From the NCBI GenBank assembly GCA_947044365.1, contig OX345640.1, positions 2,155,001-2,219,000 of the forward strand: a DNA stretch of 64,000 bases, written 5' to 3'. This document shows, in pieces, positions 42,509-54,960 of this stretch (the first letter of the stretch is position 1; every line of letters begins with the position of its first letter). Origin of the DNA: Petrosia ficiformis (taxonomy: Eukaryota > Porifera > Demospongiae > Haplosclerida > Petrosiidae). The notes below the pieces were generated by a model. That model was not told where the DNA came from. It did no database searches and saw nothing but the letters and a program-made list of their open reading frames with translations. The translations under genes and the position numbers were made by a program.

Positions 42509-43028
42509 GATTACTTTTTACAGTTAGTGGTGAATTTAGATAATATCAGTAAGTTTACTTTTGTCTGTAAATAGTTTAGTGACTGTATAAATACTTATAC
42601 TTTTAAGTTGTAACTGCAAAACAAGTGCAGTTACGGGACTTTTTGTTAGCAGCTGTTTGAATGATTAATCCATAAGCAGTAAAGTCTGTGGGAAGGATGT
42701 TGGTTGGTGGTTACAGGCTAACCAGAAAAGAAAAGCAGTTGACCCAGTGTGGCTGCATTTAATACATCTCAAGTAGTTAGAAACTACTCTAATTAATGTG
42801 GCGCTAATGAACACCTCTTGCAAAATTACAAAAAAAAGCGAAGGGCAAATAGCTTATGAGATTACAAAGAAGTTGTAAAAGTACTAGTCAATATCAGTTT
42901 CATATCAGTTCCAACATTGCTTATTATATTACAAGCAAAACAAACTACTCAGTACTACCACTGCACTGTCTGTATACACTAATGTAGTATTGTTTTTATT
43001 AGTCCTTTATTTCTCATATTTCTCTGTA
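42509..43028 (+). promoter_or_regulatory. Leader and intron of LW-tail gene A'
   Basis: This is nearly identical to 1-512 but includes GACTGTATAAATACTTATAC, which is lost from the left copy near 75. A donor candidate GTAAGTTT lies at about 42549, and the acceptor TATTTCTCTGTAG at about 43028. Confidence 0.6.
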
Positions 43029-43038
43029 GAAAAGCATT

Positions 43039-43413
43039 ATGCTTCTGCTGTGGGTTGTTTTCATCTGTGCTTTGCTTCTATATCTGAGGGATGATTTCAT
43101 CTACCTTTTCCTTCAATATCTATGGGATGTTTGTATCAGTGTTTTAGCAGTATTATCTATAGTATTAATAATACATTGGCTAATACAAAGAGCTAATCGA
43201 GAAAACAGAAACCTAAAGAAACCAATTCAACAAGAATATACTGAACAAGATAGAGAACTGGTACTACTGTGTAACAAACACATTCTAGAGATCCATTGTC
43301 GACAGAAATATTATTACACCAATATACCAGACAATGATATACCATACATGTATATGGTACAAGTGCAAAAGGAAACCCAAAGAAACTTTAGAAAAGCATT
43401 ATTTGTAATCTAA
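43039..43413 (+). CDS. LW-tail family membrane protein A' (124 aa)
   Basis: This is the duplicate of 523-897, identical except for one substitution (IIHWLIQ instead of IIYWLIQ). It has the same three-unit hydrophobic start, basic linker RANRENRNLKK, QQEYTEQDREL, IPYMYMVQVQKETQRNF and end KALFVI. The leader and 3' flank are also conserved, including AATAAA near 43569. See the left copy for family details. Confidence 0.8.
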   Translation: MLLLWVVFICALLLYLRDDFIYLFLQYLWDVCISVLAVLSIVLIIHWLIQRANRENRNLKKPIQQEYTEQDRELVLLCNKHILEIHCRQKYYYTNIPDNDIPYMYMVQVQKETQRNFRKALFVI

Positions 43414-43609
43414 TATCACGCATAGTACTTTTTACAGTGGAATGACATACACACATAATTTATGTATATACATACAATTATTATAATAATATGTGAATAT
43501 GGATGTACAAATCAGTCATTTGTGGAAAATGATTTGTCAAAATGCCCACAATTGTCACATAATTATAATAAATAAAATTACTTATATATATATATACATG
43601 TATTATATA

Positions 43610-43640
<31 letters not shown>

Positions 43641-43889
43641 AATCCACACTTGTGTTATATGAAAGTTTTGCTTGTTGAGTAGATTTATAAAACTAGTAAA
43701 GGATTATAATAGAATTATAAGCTAGTAATACAATTATACAACTAGTAAAGGTCAATGTAAACAATGTGGGTGTGGTATAGTGGACGAAAAGTCAATGTAC
43801 ACGTTATGTACTGTATGTATGTATGTCTGGTCAATGTATGTATGTAAACAACGTGTGTGTAGTATAGTGGACAAAAAGTAAAAGAATGT

Positions 43890-44320
43890 CAATATACGTA
43901 CATGTATGTACGTATGTACATTTATTAGCCTGCCTAACAATTTTAGCCTTAGCATGTATGTACGCATGTACAATTTTTAGCCTAACAAATATTCATGCAT
44001 GTATGTATGTATGTATGTACATTTTTTAGTCTGCCTAACAATTTTAACCTAACAATATTCTTGCATGTATGTACGTATGTACATTTTTTAGTCTGCCTAA
44101 CAATTTTAGCCTAACGATATTCTTGCATGTATGTACGTATGTACATTTTTTAGTCTGCCTAACAATTTTAGCCTAACGATATTCTTGCATGTATGTACGT
44201 ATGTACATTTTTTAGTCTGCCTAACAATTTTAGCCTAACGATATTCTTGCATGTATGTACGTATGTACATTTTTTAGTCTGCCTAACAATTTTAGCCTAA
44301 CAATATTCATGCATGTATGT
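43890..44320. repeat. 62-bp tandem repeat, right copy
   Basis: This has the same unit and the same number of units as at 1380-1800. Confidence 0.9.
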
Positions 44321-44390
44321 ATTCAATATTCATGTAATATTCAAGTGATATTCAAGTGATATTCATGTGTCCCTTAGCATCATTCACATT

Positions 44391-44680
44391 TTAGCTTAGG
44401 TTATACCACACAGTGAGTTTACATTTTATTATTATCTGTAAATATTTTGTGATTATAAAAGTGTCTACACTTTTAATTTCAAAAAAAAGGACCACAGTTG
44501 CGTTACAGATTGAAGCAAAGGAAAAACAAAACAAGAGAACAAGGCAACAATGACCAGTAAAGTGGTGGGTTAGTTGTCTGTTAAAGCTATGATTACAGTC
44601 TAGCCAACAAAGAAAAGCAATTGATTTAGTGTGGCTTGGATTTAATAGATCTGAAGTAAAATGCAACTTCTTCAAATCAC
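44391..44680 (+). other. Orphan LW-tail leader, right copy
   Basis: This is nearly identical to 1876-2165 and again not followed by a coding exon. Confidence 0.6.
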
Positions 44681-44689
44681 TATAATTAT

Positions 44690-45290
44690 TGGGCTCGCCG
44701 CGCCTACGCGTGGGTGAGTCTTTAGCACTTTGGTTGTCATTCTGTCATTCATTCATTCATTCATTCTGTCCCAACTTTTTTAATGTAAGCGTCGATTTAA
44801 AGACTCAATAGAGTAGAGAAAAAAGTTTATCAAAATCGTATTGAAAAGAGATTTGCCACAGACGTTGTTTTAGCAAGTTATTCATTGATTCCTTCCCAAC
44901 TTTTTTTACTTTGAACAGTTATAACTTCAAACGCATACCTCCTACAGCCGCCAAACTTTCTGATCTGTTCAAAAACATGGTCTTCCATCGCTCTGTTGTT
45001 TTTATAACGAAGTAAATTGTATGAAAAGTTACTTAGAATGGAAAATGCTAAAATCACTACAGATCCTAGCCAGATGCTTTAAGCGTCAATTTAAAGACTT
45101 GATAGAGTAGAGAAAGAAGTTTATCAAAATCGTATTGAAAAGAGATTTGCCACAGACATTGTTTTAGCAAGTTACAGACTCATACATTCTATCTCTCCAG
45201 TTTCTGCCATTTACTTGCAATAACCCACACCCTCAGCCACACCCAATGTGATCACGTGAGATCAAACGTGGAGGTCAGTTTAGAGTAATA
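44690..45290. repeat. Element with 95-bp direct repeat, right copy
   Basis: This is the counterpart of 2168-2790. The GC-rich start GGGCTCGCCGCGCCTACGCG is conserved. Confidence 0.55.
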
Positions 45291-46079
45291 CCTTCCTTTC
45301 TGAATTGGTCGCTATTATTGAACTTTTGTTTGACTTTCAAATTACATATATTTGAACTGTAAGTTCAATGCTTTGCTCATTGTAGTTGTAACAATGTACA
45401 ATTCATTATAAGATAATTATCTTTAGTAACTGACAGCTGTGGCATAGATATTTTGGTAATGAATGAGGTAATGAATATTTGTTGGAAGAGTATATTATGT
45501 AATGTGACTGTAAGTAATATAGTTATTATACTAGTGCAAAGCAGTATAGCTGATGGAGAATCATCTTCCATGTGTTTTTATATTTATCAGAAATAATCTT
45601 AGCCAGTCTAGCCACAAAAAACTTTCTCAATCAACTTTATATAAACAACAAATTCAAATTTAAGCTTGTTACTTTCTCTCTTGCATCTCATTTATTTAAT
45701 TGTTGCAATTGCAACCTATCCTTAAGCTACAGCAACAAGGCCACGCACCAAAGGTGCTTCATTGTGGTGGTAATCAGGATCATCAGATAATAAAAGACTT
45801 TATACAGAAGTTGTAAAAGTACACTGAGTTGCACATGTATATTAGTGCTTGGTGATAATGATTATTCTGTGTACCTGTATTATAATAATAATGATACATA
45901 GTTCATCTATCTAAACATGTACCAATGCACAGTGCCTAATGATTGTTCTACATATAGTCATTCAATGCTACCAATATTAGTTTTATGCACAAATCAACCA
46001 AATGCTTATAACAAATTCACCATTAATTTGTTGTGTTTATCTATATAATAATACCATTGTCTGTCTGTCAAATTCATTC

Positions 46080-46380
46080 ACAACAAAAAAAAAGACCCAG
46101 AAAATTAGACATTGATGTGATGCTTTGACGTGACGTAATAAAAGAAGGTCTTGACAGTAAATTTGATATTTCAGTGTTATAAAGAAGCTTGTAGAAATTG
46201 ATGAGAATCAGCAACAGAATTAGATAAAGGAGAGAAGAGCTTTGGAGACAGTGGTAGAAAGAGAGTTCGGGAGATCTTTGGATAGAGAGAGAGACGTAGA
46301 CAAACACGAACAACACTAACTGATATAGAGAGAGAAGCTCAGCTACGTAACATCTGATAAAGCTAGACATATAATGAGCC
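46080..46380 (+). pseudogene. Decayed coiled-coil coding fragment, right copy
   Basis: The same disrupted reading pieces as at 3545-3845 (VIKKLVEIDENQQQ, KERRALETVVEREFGRSL), plus further small changes such as an extra ACGTA near 46345. Confidence 0.4.
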
Positions 46381-46737
46381 TGTAGTATGTTACTCTTAGA
46401 AGGTACTACACATGCCTAGCTTAAACCGCTGAAGGTGGTATTAAACTAGTTTAATATGATTATGATATGCATTGTGTAATATAATATGCTGAAGACATTA
46501 GTCTATTTCTATGGAAAACAAAATCAACAATAACCACAAGGCTAAATGAATGGACTTGCAGTGCAGAACCCTTGCCACAGTGTGATTGGGAAACAAGAAT
46601 GATTACTGACAAGAAGACAATATTTGACTATATTATATATATGTCCGTGTATTACAACTTACACTCCAAATCTTACCAAGAGTAAGCTTACATAATTCCT
46701 AATATTAGAAACACAGTGCTAAAACAAGCAGAAAACA

Positions 46738-47550
46738 GAAATGTTGGTAAAAGACGCACAGACAGACAGAAAATATAATTACAGTAAGCCTCCGCTCTGC
46801 CTACATGAGCAAGGGTTAATAAGAGTTACATATGATGTATGTTATAGTTACACAATGTGCACAATGTCTATTGCCACAGACAGACAGAAAATATAATTAC
46901 AGTAAGCCTCCAGTCTGCCTATGTGAGCAAGGGTTAATAAGAATTACATATGATGTATGTTATAGTTACACAATGTGCACAATGTCTATTGCCACAGACA
47001 GACAGAAAATATAATTACAGTAAGCCTCCGCTCTGCCTACGTGAGCAAGTGTTAATAAGAATTACATATGATGTATGTTATAGTTACACAATATGCACAA
47101 TGTCTATTGCTCAAGTATAATCCTAGCATCCTAGCACAGCATACCCAAGTGCACAGGATTATTTGAGAACATGTGATCATTCTTTAATTGATTTATAGCC
47201 TGTGAATGTCATTTACTGTACATGTGTGATACTGTAGTTATAGCATCTGTACAATGCTGGTAGTTATAAACAGTTCTATAACTTTCTACTGGTTAGTGAT
47301 TACACTTCAGCAATAGACCATCACATTCTATAACTTCATGAATAACTTCTAAAATATAATTCATCATACCATAAATAACTTGAATTCTCAACACTAACTC
47401 ACAAACGGAAATGCATGTATTAACTAAGTTAACTCATTAACTTCAGTATTATGTATTTCTATACTAACCCTTGCTCATGTAGGCAGAGTGGAGGGTTACT
47501 GTAGTCAGGTTTTCTGTGTGTGTGTGTGTCTTTTACCAAAATTTCTGGAC
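46738..47550. mobile_element. Inverted-repeat element with triplicated arm
   Basis: This is the counterpart of 4205-4774. A unit of 116-120 bp containing ACAGACAGACAGAAAATATA ATTACAGTAAGCCTCC occurs three times (CCTCC at 46789, 46905 and 47025), while the left copy has one. The right arm is present once. Confidence 0.75.
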
Positions 47551-48319
47551 AACTAACAACATTGGGACTTTGATCGACTTACCAACAAACTTAAAATTAT
47601 ACAAAATAAAATAAAAGACATGCTTTTTCTTAAAACCTTTCGGTTATAAAATTATGAGAATTTTTACAACTCATGACTGCCGTTTTCCACTTTCTCAGGA
47701 CTTCTGGTAGCAAAAGAGTACATGGAAACACAACTCGTCTTCTTTAAAGCCTATTGAGTGATAGCTTCAAATCAAGTACAATTGAAGTAGTGGCTGCTAC
47801 AACATCAAACTGGCTCTAAGCTTTCTGCCATAACGGTCACTTTTATACAAATGATTGAAGCCACAAAACCTGTTTTCTAGTTTCTGATTTTTACACTGTG
47901 CTTCTTACACTAGGATTATGTACTGGTAGGACTGGAGTATAGTTGTAACACACACACACATAATTATATATAATAATTATAATCTCAGTATAATAATTAT
48001 AATAATCATTATTACTGTCAAGTACATTGTATAGTCTGCAATCCTAAGTGTTCTGCACTGCAAGTACATTCATTTGTTAATGGTAGTCATAATATTATAG
48101 TAAAACACTTGACGTCACTTGAGTATGTGTTTATAACAAACAAAAGTATCATAAACATGTACTCATAAAATGTATTATTATATTAGTGAACAACAAAATA
48201 ATCACATAATGTTTAGTATAATATAATCATACATGTTGTAATATAATACAGCTGTTTACCCCCTGTGTGGGAAATAACTGGGTTTAGTGGTCATAATACC
48301 AACCTACCCAGAAAAAAAA

Positions 48320-48332
48320 GTTGCTAGGCAAC
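48320..48332. promoter_or_regulatory. X-box palindrome GTTGCTAGGCAAC, right copy
   Basis: Identical to 5546-5558, with the half-site CCTAGCAAC also kept, although the surrounding ORF is frameshifted. Confidence 0.45.
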
Positions 48333-48964
48333 ATGAGAGATAAGTGTAGTTTCCTAGCAACTTGTTTCTCAAGTAGGAGTAAATATGTATGTTGTGTCTC
48401 TAAACTATGTACATGTACAAATTATAATTTATATACAATTGCCATCTACATACAAATAAGACACCATCAAACTATTATTTCTACTACTGGGACAATCCCA
48501 GACTTTACATTTACACTAAATTCATTGTCAGCTATAAATTGTTAACTACATATGTATATGTTGCAGCTTGTAAGTATACTCGAGATGAAAAAGCAACTTA
48601 TGTAGTGTAGCTTGGGGTCATTCCACTATTGTCAATCCTTAGTCAGTTACTATTTATTATTGAGTAACAGTTCTATCCTTTCTGTTAATTTAGGGGCACA
48701 GTCCTCACAAAGGATGATGAAAAAGAAATTCACATTATAAACCTAATTACAGAATTATTGATATTGCTTCTTATGTACCAAATCAATTTTAATTACATTA
48801 CAACTACATGTCATGTAACTCATTTTGAAGCTTTCTTTGATCAATTAGACTTGGCATCTAATTATAGTAATCAGGGTTGGCATGGTAACATGAAATGTCA
48901 ACAGGTGTAAACTACCAAAATGTGGAATTTTGTTAGTTGACATTTTGGTGGTTGACATTATGGG

Positions 48965-49065
48965 AGTTGACATTGTGGAGCCAACAAGGTAACAACTAAA
49001 CACACTAAACACACTAAACACACTGAACACACTAAACACACTAAACACACTGAACACACAGTGAC
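48965..49065. repeat. ACACTAAAC/ACACTGAAC short tandem repeat
   Basis: There are about eight 9-10-bp units (AACACACTAAACACACTGAA). The left copy has a single AACACACTAAACACAC, so this is an expansion in the right copy. Confidence 0.85.
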
Positions 49066-49113
49066 ATTTAGATAATTAGAAAATTCAAAACATAAGCTTT
49101 TATATAGATATGC

Positions 49114-49178
49114 CTGCACTAAACCAACTCTTCCAGGAGGCTTAATGAGATTCATGAGATATTGAGCCAAAACATAAT
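49114..49178 (-). pseudogene. Right copy of exon 6338-6402, donor altered
   Basis: The peptide YVLAQYLMNLIKPPGRVGLV is kept and the acceptor is TTTTGGCAG, but the GT of the donor is replaced by GC through a deletion, giving CAG/GCATAT. It is probably not spliced normally. Confidence 0.35.
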
Positions 49179-50559
49179 CTGCCAAAACATACTCAGTAAT
49201 TAGCCTCCTAATTACTGAACATGTTTTGGTGGATTGGGACATGACACATTGTACATACTAAACAGCTAACTACTAATAAAACACTAATTATTACTAAAAT
49301 GTAAATACACACAAAAACAATAGATTCAGTATGTATATTATGATGTATAAATAATCAAAACTTACATTGTGGTTGCTTCTTTGTTGTGTTTGTTTGTTAG
49401 TTGTTCTTATACCTTTTGGTATATAGTGTGCTAGGCACATGAATTTTCATGTTTGAGGTTTTACTCAAATTGTAATTATCTTCGTTATCTTCATTAACAA
49501 GTGAAGACCCTTTAGTAAAGGAAGAGAAAATATATTTCAGATTGAAGTAATATTAAAAGGCTTTTGGGGTAAAACATTCTTTCACAAAAACATTTTAATG
49601 TGCAACACTAAAGTTAAGTATTTCAACAACAATTATATTGTACTTTTATAAATGTGACTGTAGATGAGAAAATGAATCTTAACACATAAAAGCTTTTTCC
49701 TTCTCTACAGCCACAAATAGTTAAGTTTGTAATGGAGCTATAATGTAATTTCTATCCATGGATAATAATACTTGTTGTTAGGTACCTGTGTAGCAAATTT
49801 GGACCTTTGATACTATATAATTTTTTGGGGATGAGTCATCAAAGTGACAAAGTATGTTGACCCCTTTTCTCATCCATGATCACAAATAATAATTATGATC
49901 ACTTGTTTTCAAGCACAAACTATTAGTTATCAAATGTCAAAATGTATTCAGGATAGCAAACTATAAGGCTTAAATTTTCCCACATACAGTACATAGCATA
50001 ATTATTGATAAGTACAAGAAGGATGGATTTAGCATAAGTTAATAAGACAACAGTGATAAAGGTTAGTTTATTTAGTGAAATGCTATACATTAGCTAAATG
50101 TGACCCTTGAATCATCAACAGCTTCCAGGTATGGAGAATTAATAATCTTTGGTTTACTTTAAAGAATACATACACATCTATAATCTAAAGTCTAACACAA
50201 TTTATATAATTATACATATGTTAATTAGGTTTATAATATATTCCTGATGAAGTAAGTATAACTCTCAGCAGAGTGAAATTTGTTTATACATGTGTCTATG
50301 TAAGTTCCTAAAGTTAGCCAAAATCAAGTTAATTATTACTATAATTAAGAGCTAATTACATACAATATAATTATGTTCATAATTACAATGATAATAAATG
50401 TAATATCATACCTCATGCATTGTAGGAGATTTATAATTATTAAGCCCAAGGCAATTATTAGTTATAGTTGAGTAATTAATTATAAATACAGTCACTTTAT
50501 ACTGATAGTAAAACAGTACTTTCACCAGTTAATAGTTAATTAAAACAGGGTTATTATTA

Positions 50560-50748
50560 ATAAATAGATAAATAGATAGATAAATAGATAGATGAATGGA
50601 TAGATAGATAGATGGACATATGGATGGATAGAGAGATAGATACATGTTGATAGATAAATAGATAGGTAGATAGATAGATAGATGGATAGATAGATAGATA
50701 GATAGAAAGATAGATAGATGGACATATAGATAGACAGATGGATGGATG

Positions 50749-50783
<35 letters not shown>

Positions 50784-50806
50784 GTAGATAAATAAATAGA
50801 TAGATG

Positions 50807-50845
<39 letters not shown>

Positions 50846-50855
50846 GGACAGAAAA
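50560..50855. repeat. GATA/GATG microsatellite, right copy
   Basis: This corresponds to 7728-7985 with a different arrangement of variants. Confidence 0.95.
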
Positions 50856-51055
50856 ATTGTCTATCATGCAATGTTATAGTTAGTTTAGGAATGCATGCTT
50901 ACATAATCATATTATATTATATACATATATGGTTATTCTCCCACAATTACCTCTTATGTAAACATCCTTACAAGTTGTAAATTATGTACACACAACTATG
51001 TAAATGCTAAAGCGATACATTACCTTATTTAGTCAAACTTCAAGTTACCTTATTT

Positions 51056-51112
51056 CTGATTGGTTAAAATGTCCAATGACTAGAATCCAGCACATAGTGA
51101 TGTGCATATAAA
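51056..51112 (+). promoter_or_regulatory. CCAAT-TATA promoter, right copy
   Basis: CTGATTGGTT and CATATAAAACCAGAG are kept at the same spacing as in the left copy. Confidence 0.4.
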
Positions 51113-51340
51113 ACCAGAGTAAAATAGCTAAGAGTATACTCTTACCTATTTTACTCTGCCCTACTATCTAAAGAGTGGTTAACTATGTGCTTCAAGGAGT
51201 ATGAATATTTGGGTGATATTAGTTAACTGATACTATCTCTCACAACAATGATTTAGTGAAGTCTTTCCAATCAATCCTAATAAAGGATTTTGATAGCATT
51301 GTTAGTGTGTTCAAGAGTGAGATTTCACTTAAATACTTAC

Positions 51341-51493
51341 ATATTTAGAAGCTAATGCTGTGCAGTACTTAAATAGCTTGAGTTGGAGAAATATTCTGTT
51401 TAAATGACTACAATCATCTTGTAACAAGTTAATGAGAGAGAAATGGATCCCTATTCTATAAACTCTTATCTGTTCAGCTCCTTCTTCATCAAG
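51341..51493 (-). CDS. Conserved minus-strand exon, right copy
   Basis: LDEEGAEQIRVYRIGIHFSL, then INLLQDDCSHLNRIFLQLKL and FKYCTALASKY, with a consensus donor TAT/GTAAGTATTT. The exon has the same length as the left copy (153 nt). This copy has the best splice site of the three, so it is the one most likely to be used. Confidence 0.5.
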
Positions 51494-52465
51494 TTAGAGA
51501 TTGGCACCAGTTAGAAATAATGAGGTAATGAATACTCCATGTTCTATTTGTGTAATAATGTCTTGTAATTAAAAAAAAGGTTTTAATGTTGTGAATATTA
51601 AATTTTATTACCTTATTTGGTCAAACTAGTGTGATTAGTCATGTACATTGTATGCACACGGACTATATGTCATGTTTTAAAGATATTTTAGTTAGTTAGT
51701 CATCTGGGCTGGTAGATAAGGCTTCACATGTAGGTAATTACGTGTGTACACTAGTAGTACAGTACAAGTAGCTTATAGTGTTACAATATAATATACATGT
51801 ATATTATAGTCATAAGGGTTTGCCTTTTGATTGTAGTTCTTCAGATATAATTATATAATACAAAATCATATATAATCTATTTTATAATAATTATAAAAAT
51901 TTAAAGGACTGAACAAATTTTCAACATAAATAGAACATCTCACATCTCAAAACCACATAATGTACTTGACTAATTATCTCTTTGTATATACTTGTACTAC
52001 AAGTGTGTGATGCTCGTGTATGCCGTTTGTAAATACTTGTACTTTAAGTGTGTGATGCATGTTTGGTGCGTGTACTGGCACTTGTGTAGGTGGGTGTTTG
52101 TGTGTGTTTGTGTATGCATGCATATAATTGTGTGTAAGTAATAATATATTATGTCATTAACAGACTAAGAAGCTGATTATTTTACATTACCTCATCTGAT
52201 CTGATCTAATTTCACTTGCTCTATGAGAGATTTTTATTGCATGCTAAATACATACAGTAGCTATATATGTAATATATTAGCTTTAGTGATACATAAATTT
52301 TACTATTATATTCACTTTACATGCCCTATAAACCAGTATGACCACATATTACATATTATAAACCAGTATGACCACACTCTAAACTAGTTTAAGATATTAC
52401 ATGTAACAGGACTAGAAGGCTCTGTGAAAAAGTGAAAATGTGAACCAGCATAAAAACACGAAGAA

Positions 52466-52554
52466 TTAGTAAAACATGTCAAGATGGAAGCTGGTTTCTT
52501 CACTTAGGCCAACTGGAAGACTCTTTGAAAAGTCAATAACTAAACCAACACTTT
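52466..52554 (-). CDS. Conserved minus-strand terminal exon, right copy
   Basis: The acceptor CTTTTTTGCAG precedes SVGLVIDFSKSLPVGLSEET, SFHLDMFY and stop. It is 89 nt, as in the left copy. The differences (S/G, I/V, I/M, F/Y) are conservative. The partner exons are unknown. Confidence 0.45.
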
Positions 52555-52859
52555 CTGCAAAAAAGCTCCAGTCACAGATGTAAACTAGTGTTGAGTTTCA
52601 ATAATCCTTGTCATGGAGTGTTATAGAAAAGATACTTGCATGTAGAAAGTAGCTTAGTTCACATTTAGTTATTGTAGAGAGAAGATGCTGAAATTAACTG
52701 ATTACTATACACATTATGTAATCTTATTAAAAATTGCTTCTGTATTACGTCACAAATAGTGTGGTTGGTGCAGGCTGTCTGGCCACACCTCCTAATAATT
52801 GTTGACCCACGTTCGTGTTGTACAAAATAGTAGCCCTACAACTGCAGCAGCTGTTTCCT

Positions 52860-53110
52860 AGAGAAAGCTAAAGTTATCCAGTAAGTTTTATTTCTAGCGT
52901 TGTCTGAATAATAAAAATAATTATATTAACTGATACTGTAAGACAATTAATGGAACTATGGAGCAAAGGGTGAGAACAAACTGAGTGAAGGAACTACCGC
53001 TAACTAGCAGCAAAGTTGTGGTGTAGCTTTTGGATGGTGCTGTGACCAATAAAAAAAGCAGTGTGGTTGAAATTTAATAGTTCTGAAGTGGTTACATACA
53101 AGTTATAACC
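52860..53110 (+). promoter_or_regulatory. Leader of LW-tail gene B'
   Basis: CCAGTAAGTTTTATTTCTAG, GTTGTCTGAATAATAAAAAT and AGCAGTGTGGTTGAAATTTA match the gene B leader, and the acceptor TTTCCATGTAG is at about 53427. Confidence 0.5.
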
Positions 53111-53437
53111 ACTGTATACATATCCAGGTCACCAGGTGATAACACACTTCAGCATGCAAAAAGACAACAAAGCAGCTTGTAAAAATAAAAATGAAGTTAT
53201 TAGAGTTGAGCTTAGTATAAAGTCATTGTATTGATGTGATCCCAGTTCCAGATATTGTTTAAGCAAAGTACTGTTATATTTTAACAATTTATTTTATTCT
53301 CCACCAAATGGAAAAAAACAATTTAAGAAACTGTCCCCAAAATTGCTATATGTTTGTTAAACTATGTTCTTCTGTCTTATAGTAATGATGATTCTTTAAA
53401 GAAGTAAATCCTTTATTTCCATGTAGGCACATGAAAA

Positions 53438-53779
53438 ATGCCTCGAACAATGTTAAACATGTGGATAAGTCAGTGGCTACTCTTCATCTGTGCTCTATTA
53501 GTATCTGTAATAATTGGAATTATTTATTTGCAAATATTGAGACGGAATCGAATCAGAAACCAACTACCGATATCTATTGAAGAGGAATATACTAGAAAAG
53601 ACGGAAAACTCATAGAGACTGGTAATGTATGCCCTCACCTTTACATCAGACAATACCAAAGAGTTGCTGTTGATAATAATCTATCATACACAGTTAAAGA
53701 CACGCAGGACACCCAAAGAAACCTCGAGAACTCGTCATTCGTCAGTGGTATAATTAACTGTGCTACGTACTGTATATAG
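53438..53779 (+). CDS. LW-tail family membrane protein B' (113 aa)
   Basis: This is the duplicate of gene B with clear divergence: MPRTMLNMWISQW, span LLFICALLVSVIIGIIYL, basic LRRNRIRNQ, and tail IEEEYTRKDGKLIETGN with K for Q after EYT-R. The Tyr in LSYTVKDTQDTQRNLENSSF and the extension FVSGIINCATYCI are kept. It is one residue longer in the span. Reading-frame conservation at this divergence is the best evidence here that a family member is under selection. AATAAA lies near 53870. Confidence 0.82.
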   Translation: MPRTMLNMWISQWLLFICALLVSVIIGIIYLQILRRNRIRNQLPISIEEEYTRKDGKLIETGNVCPHLYIRQYQRVAVDNNLSYTVKDTQDTQRNLENSSFVSGIINCATYCI

Positions 53780-53799
53780 ATGATACCTGAACTATATCG

Positions 53800-54760
53800 A
53801 GAATTTTACATGTTTCCATGGTAACAAACTTTTCAAGCCTTCACATGGCTGAGTTAGACAATAAATTTATTTGAATCTATTGATGACGTTTCTGGTTTAT
53901 CTTCCTTCAGGTCAGTACAAAAAGTGTTATATTTATGATGTATGATAAAAGAAGTGGTAAAAATAGAAATCACATAATTAAACTTTTTTAATGAAACTAC
54001 ACAATACTATACTGATATGAAGGTGCTTAATAGAGATGTTATCAATAGATTTAGTACTTATCTCCTAACTTGGCCACTGTTTTAAAATTTGTGTTATCAT
54101 GGAAACTAATTAAGCTGCCCAACTCTCAACTTTGTGATAATAAGAATTATTAATATTATTATTATTAAGTTATTTGCTGTATTATAGTTATTGTTTTTGT
54201 TATTGTTATATATAAACACATCATCACTTGTACACACATACCTGATCATCACAGTTGTATTCATCATTTAAGTGATTATAAAAATTTAATATTTCCATGT
54301 TAAAAGATTTTTCACATATACATGACGGGTCCATTCACAATGACCTCAAAATTAGAATGTGATTACTTTTTATAATATAGTGTACAGTTTAGATTAATAC
54401 ATGATTATACTGTAACTCAATAATGAATTCAAATACATACACAAAAAATAATGGAAAGGATAATTATATGAAAATGGTGCAGGTAATAAGATTATTGGTC
54501 CTTCCAAGCTAAAGTTATGAGCATTTTTCTAAGGGCAAGGTGAACATGAATGACCTTTAATATCTAGTTTATAGTACATCATCACGTTGTCAACTAATTA
54601 ACATCAATTAGTAACAAGATATACCATGATTGCTTTGATCTTTACTGACAATTAATGTTCTCACGTTTGAAAATTGTTTCTATTCTTCTTAGTTTTTATT
54701 GGCTCTTGTATACATTTGAACAACTACAACATCTGTTATTATTGTGAAGCTGGTCTGTTG
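53800..54760. other. Intergenic, right copy, nothing recognised
   Basis: This matches 10960-11930 with small indels, and no exon was found in either copy. Confidence 0.4.
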
Positions 54761-54764
54761 CCTC

Positions 54765-54960
54765 ACTATAATGTACATTAGCTTGAGCACACATCAGTTT
54801 ATCTGCCACACCCATTAATTAACGGAGCCCCAGAATGATGAAATTTCCTTAATAGCATATACGACACATGTGACACAAAAAAATATACATTGAATCCATG
54901 AGAAAACGTTCATAGGGATAGTCATAAGTCATAAAAACACCAGAAACCTACATGTACATG
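54765..54960. mobile_element. Decayed CpG-element copy, insertion relative to left block
   Basis: CCACACCCATTAATTAACGG AGCCCCAGAATGATG corresponds to 26396-26440 with most CpGs changed to TpG or CpA. The left block has different sequence at this point (about 11945-11990). Confidence 0.5.
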
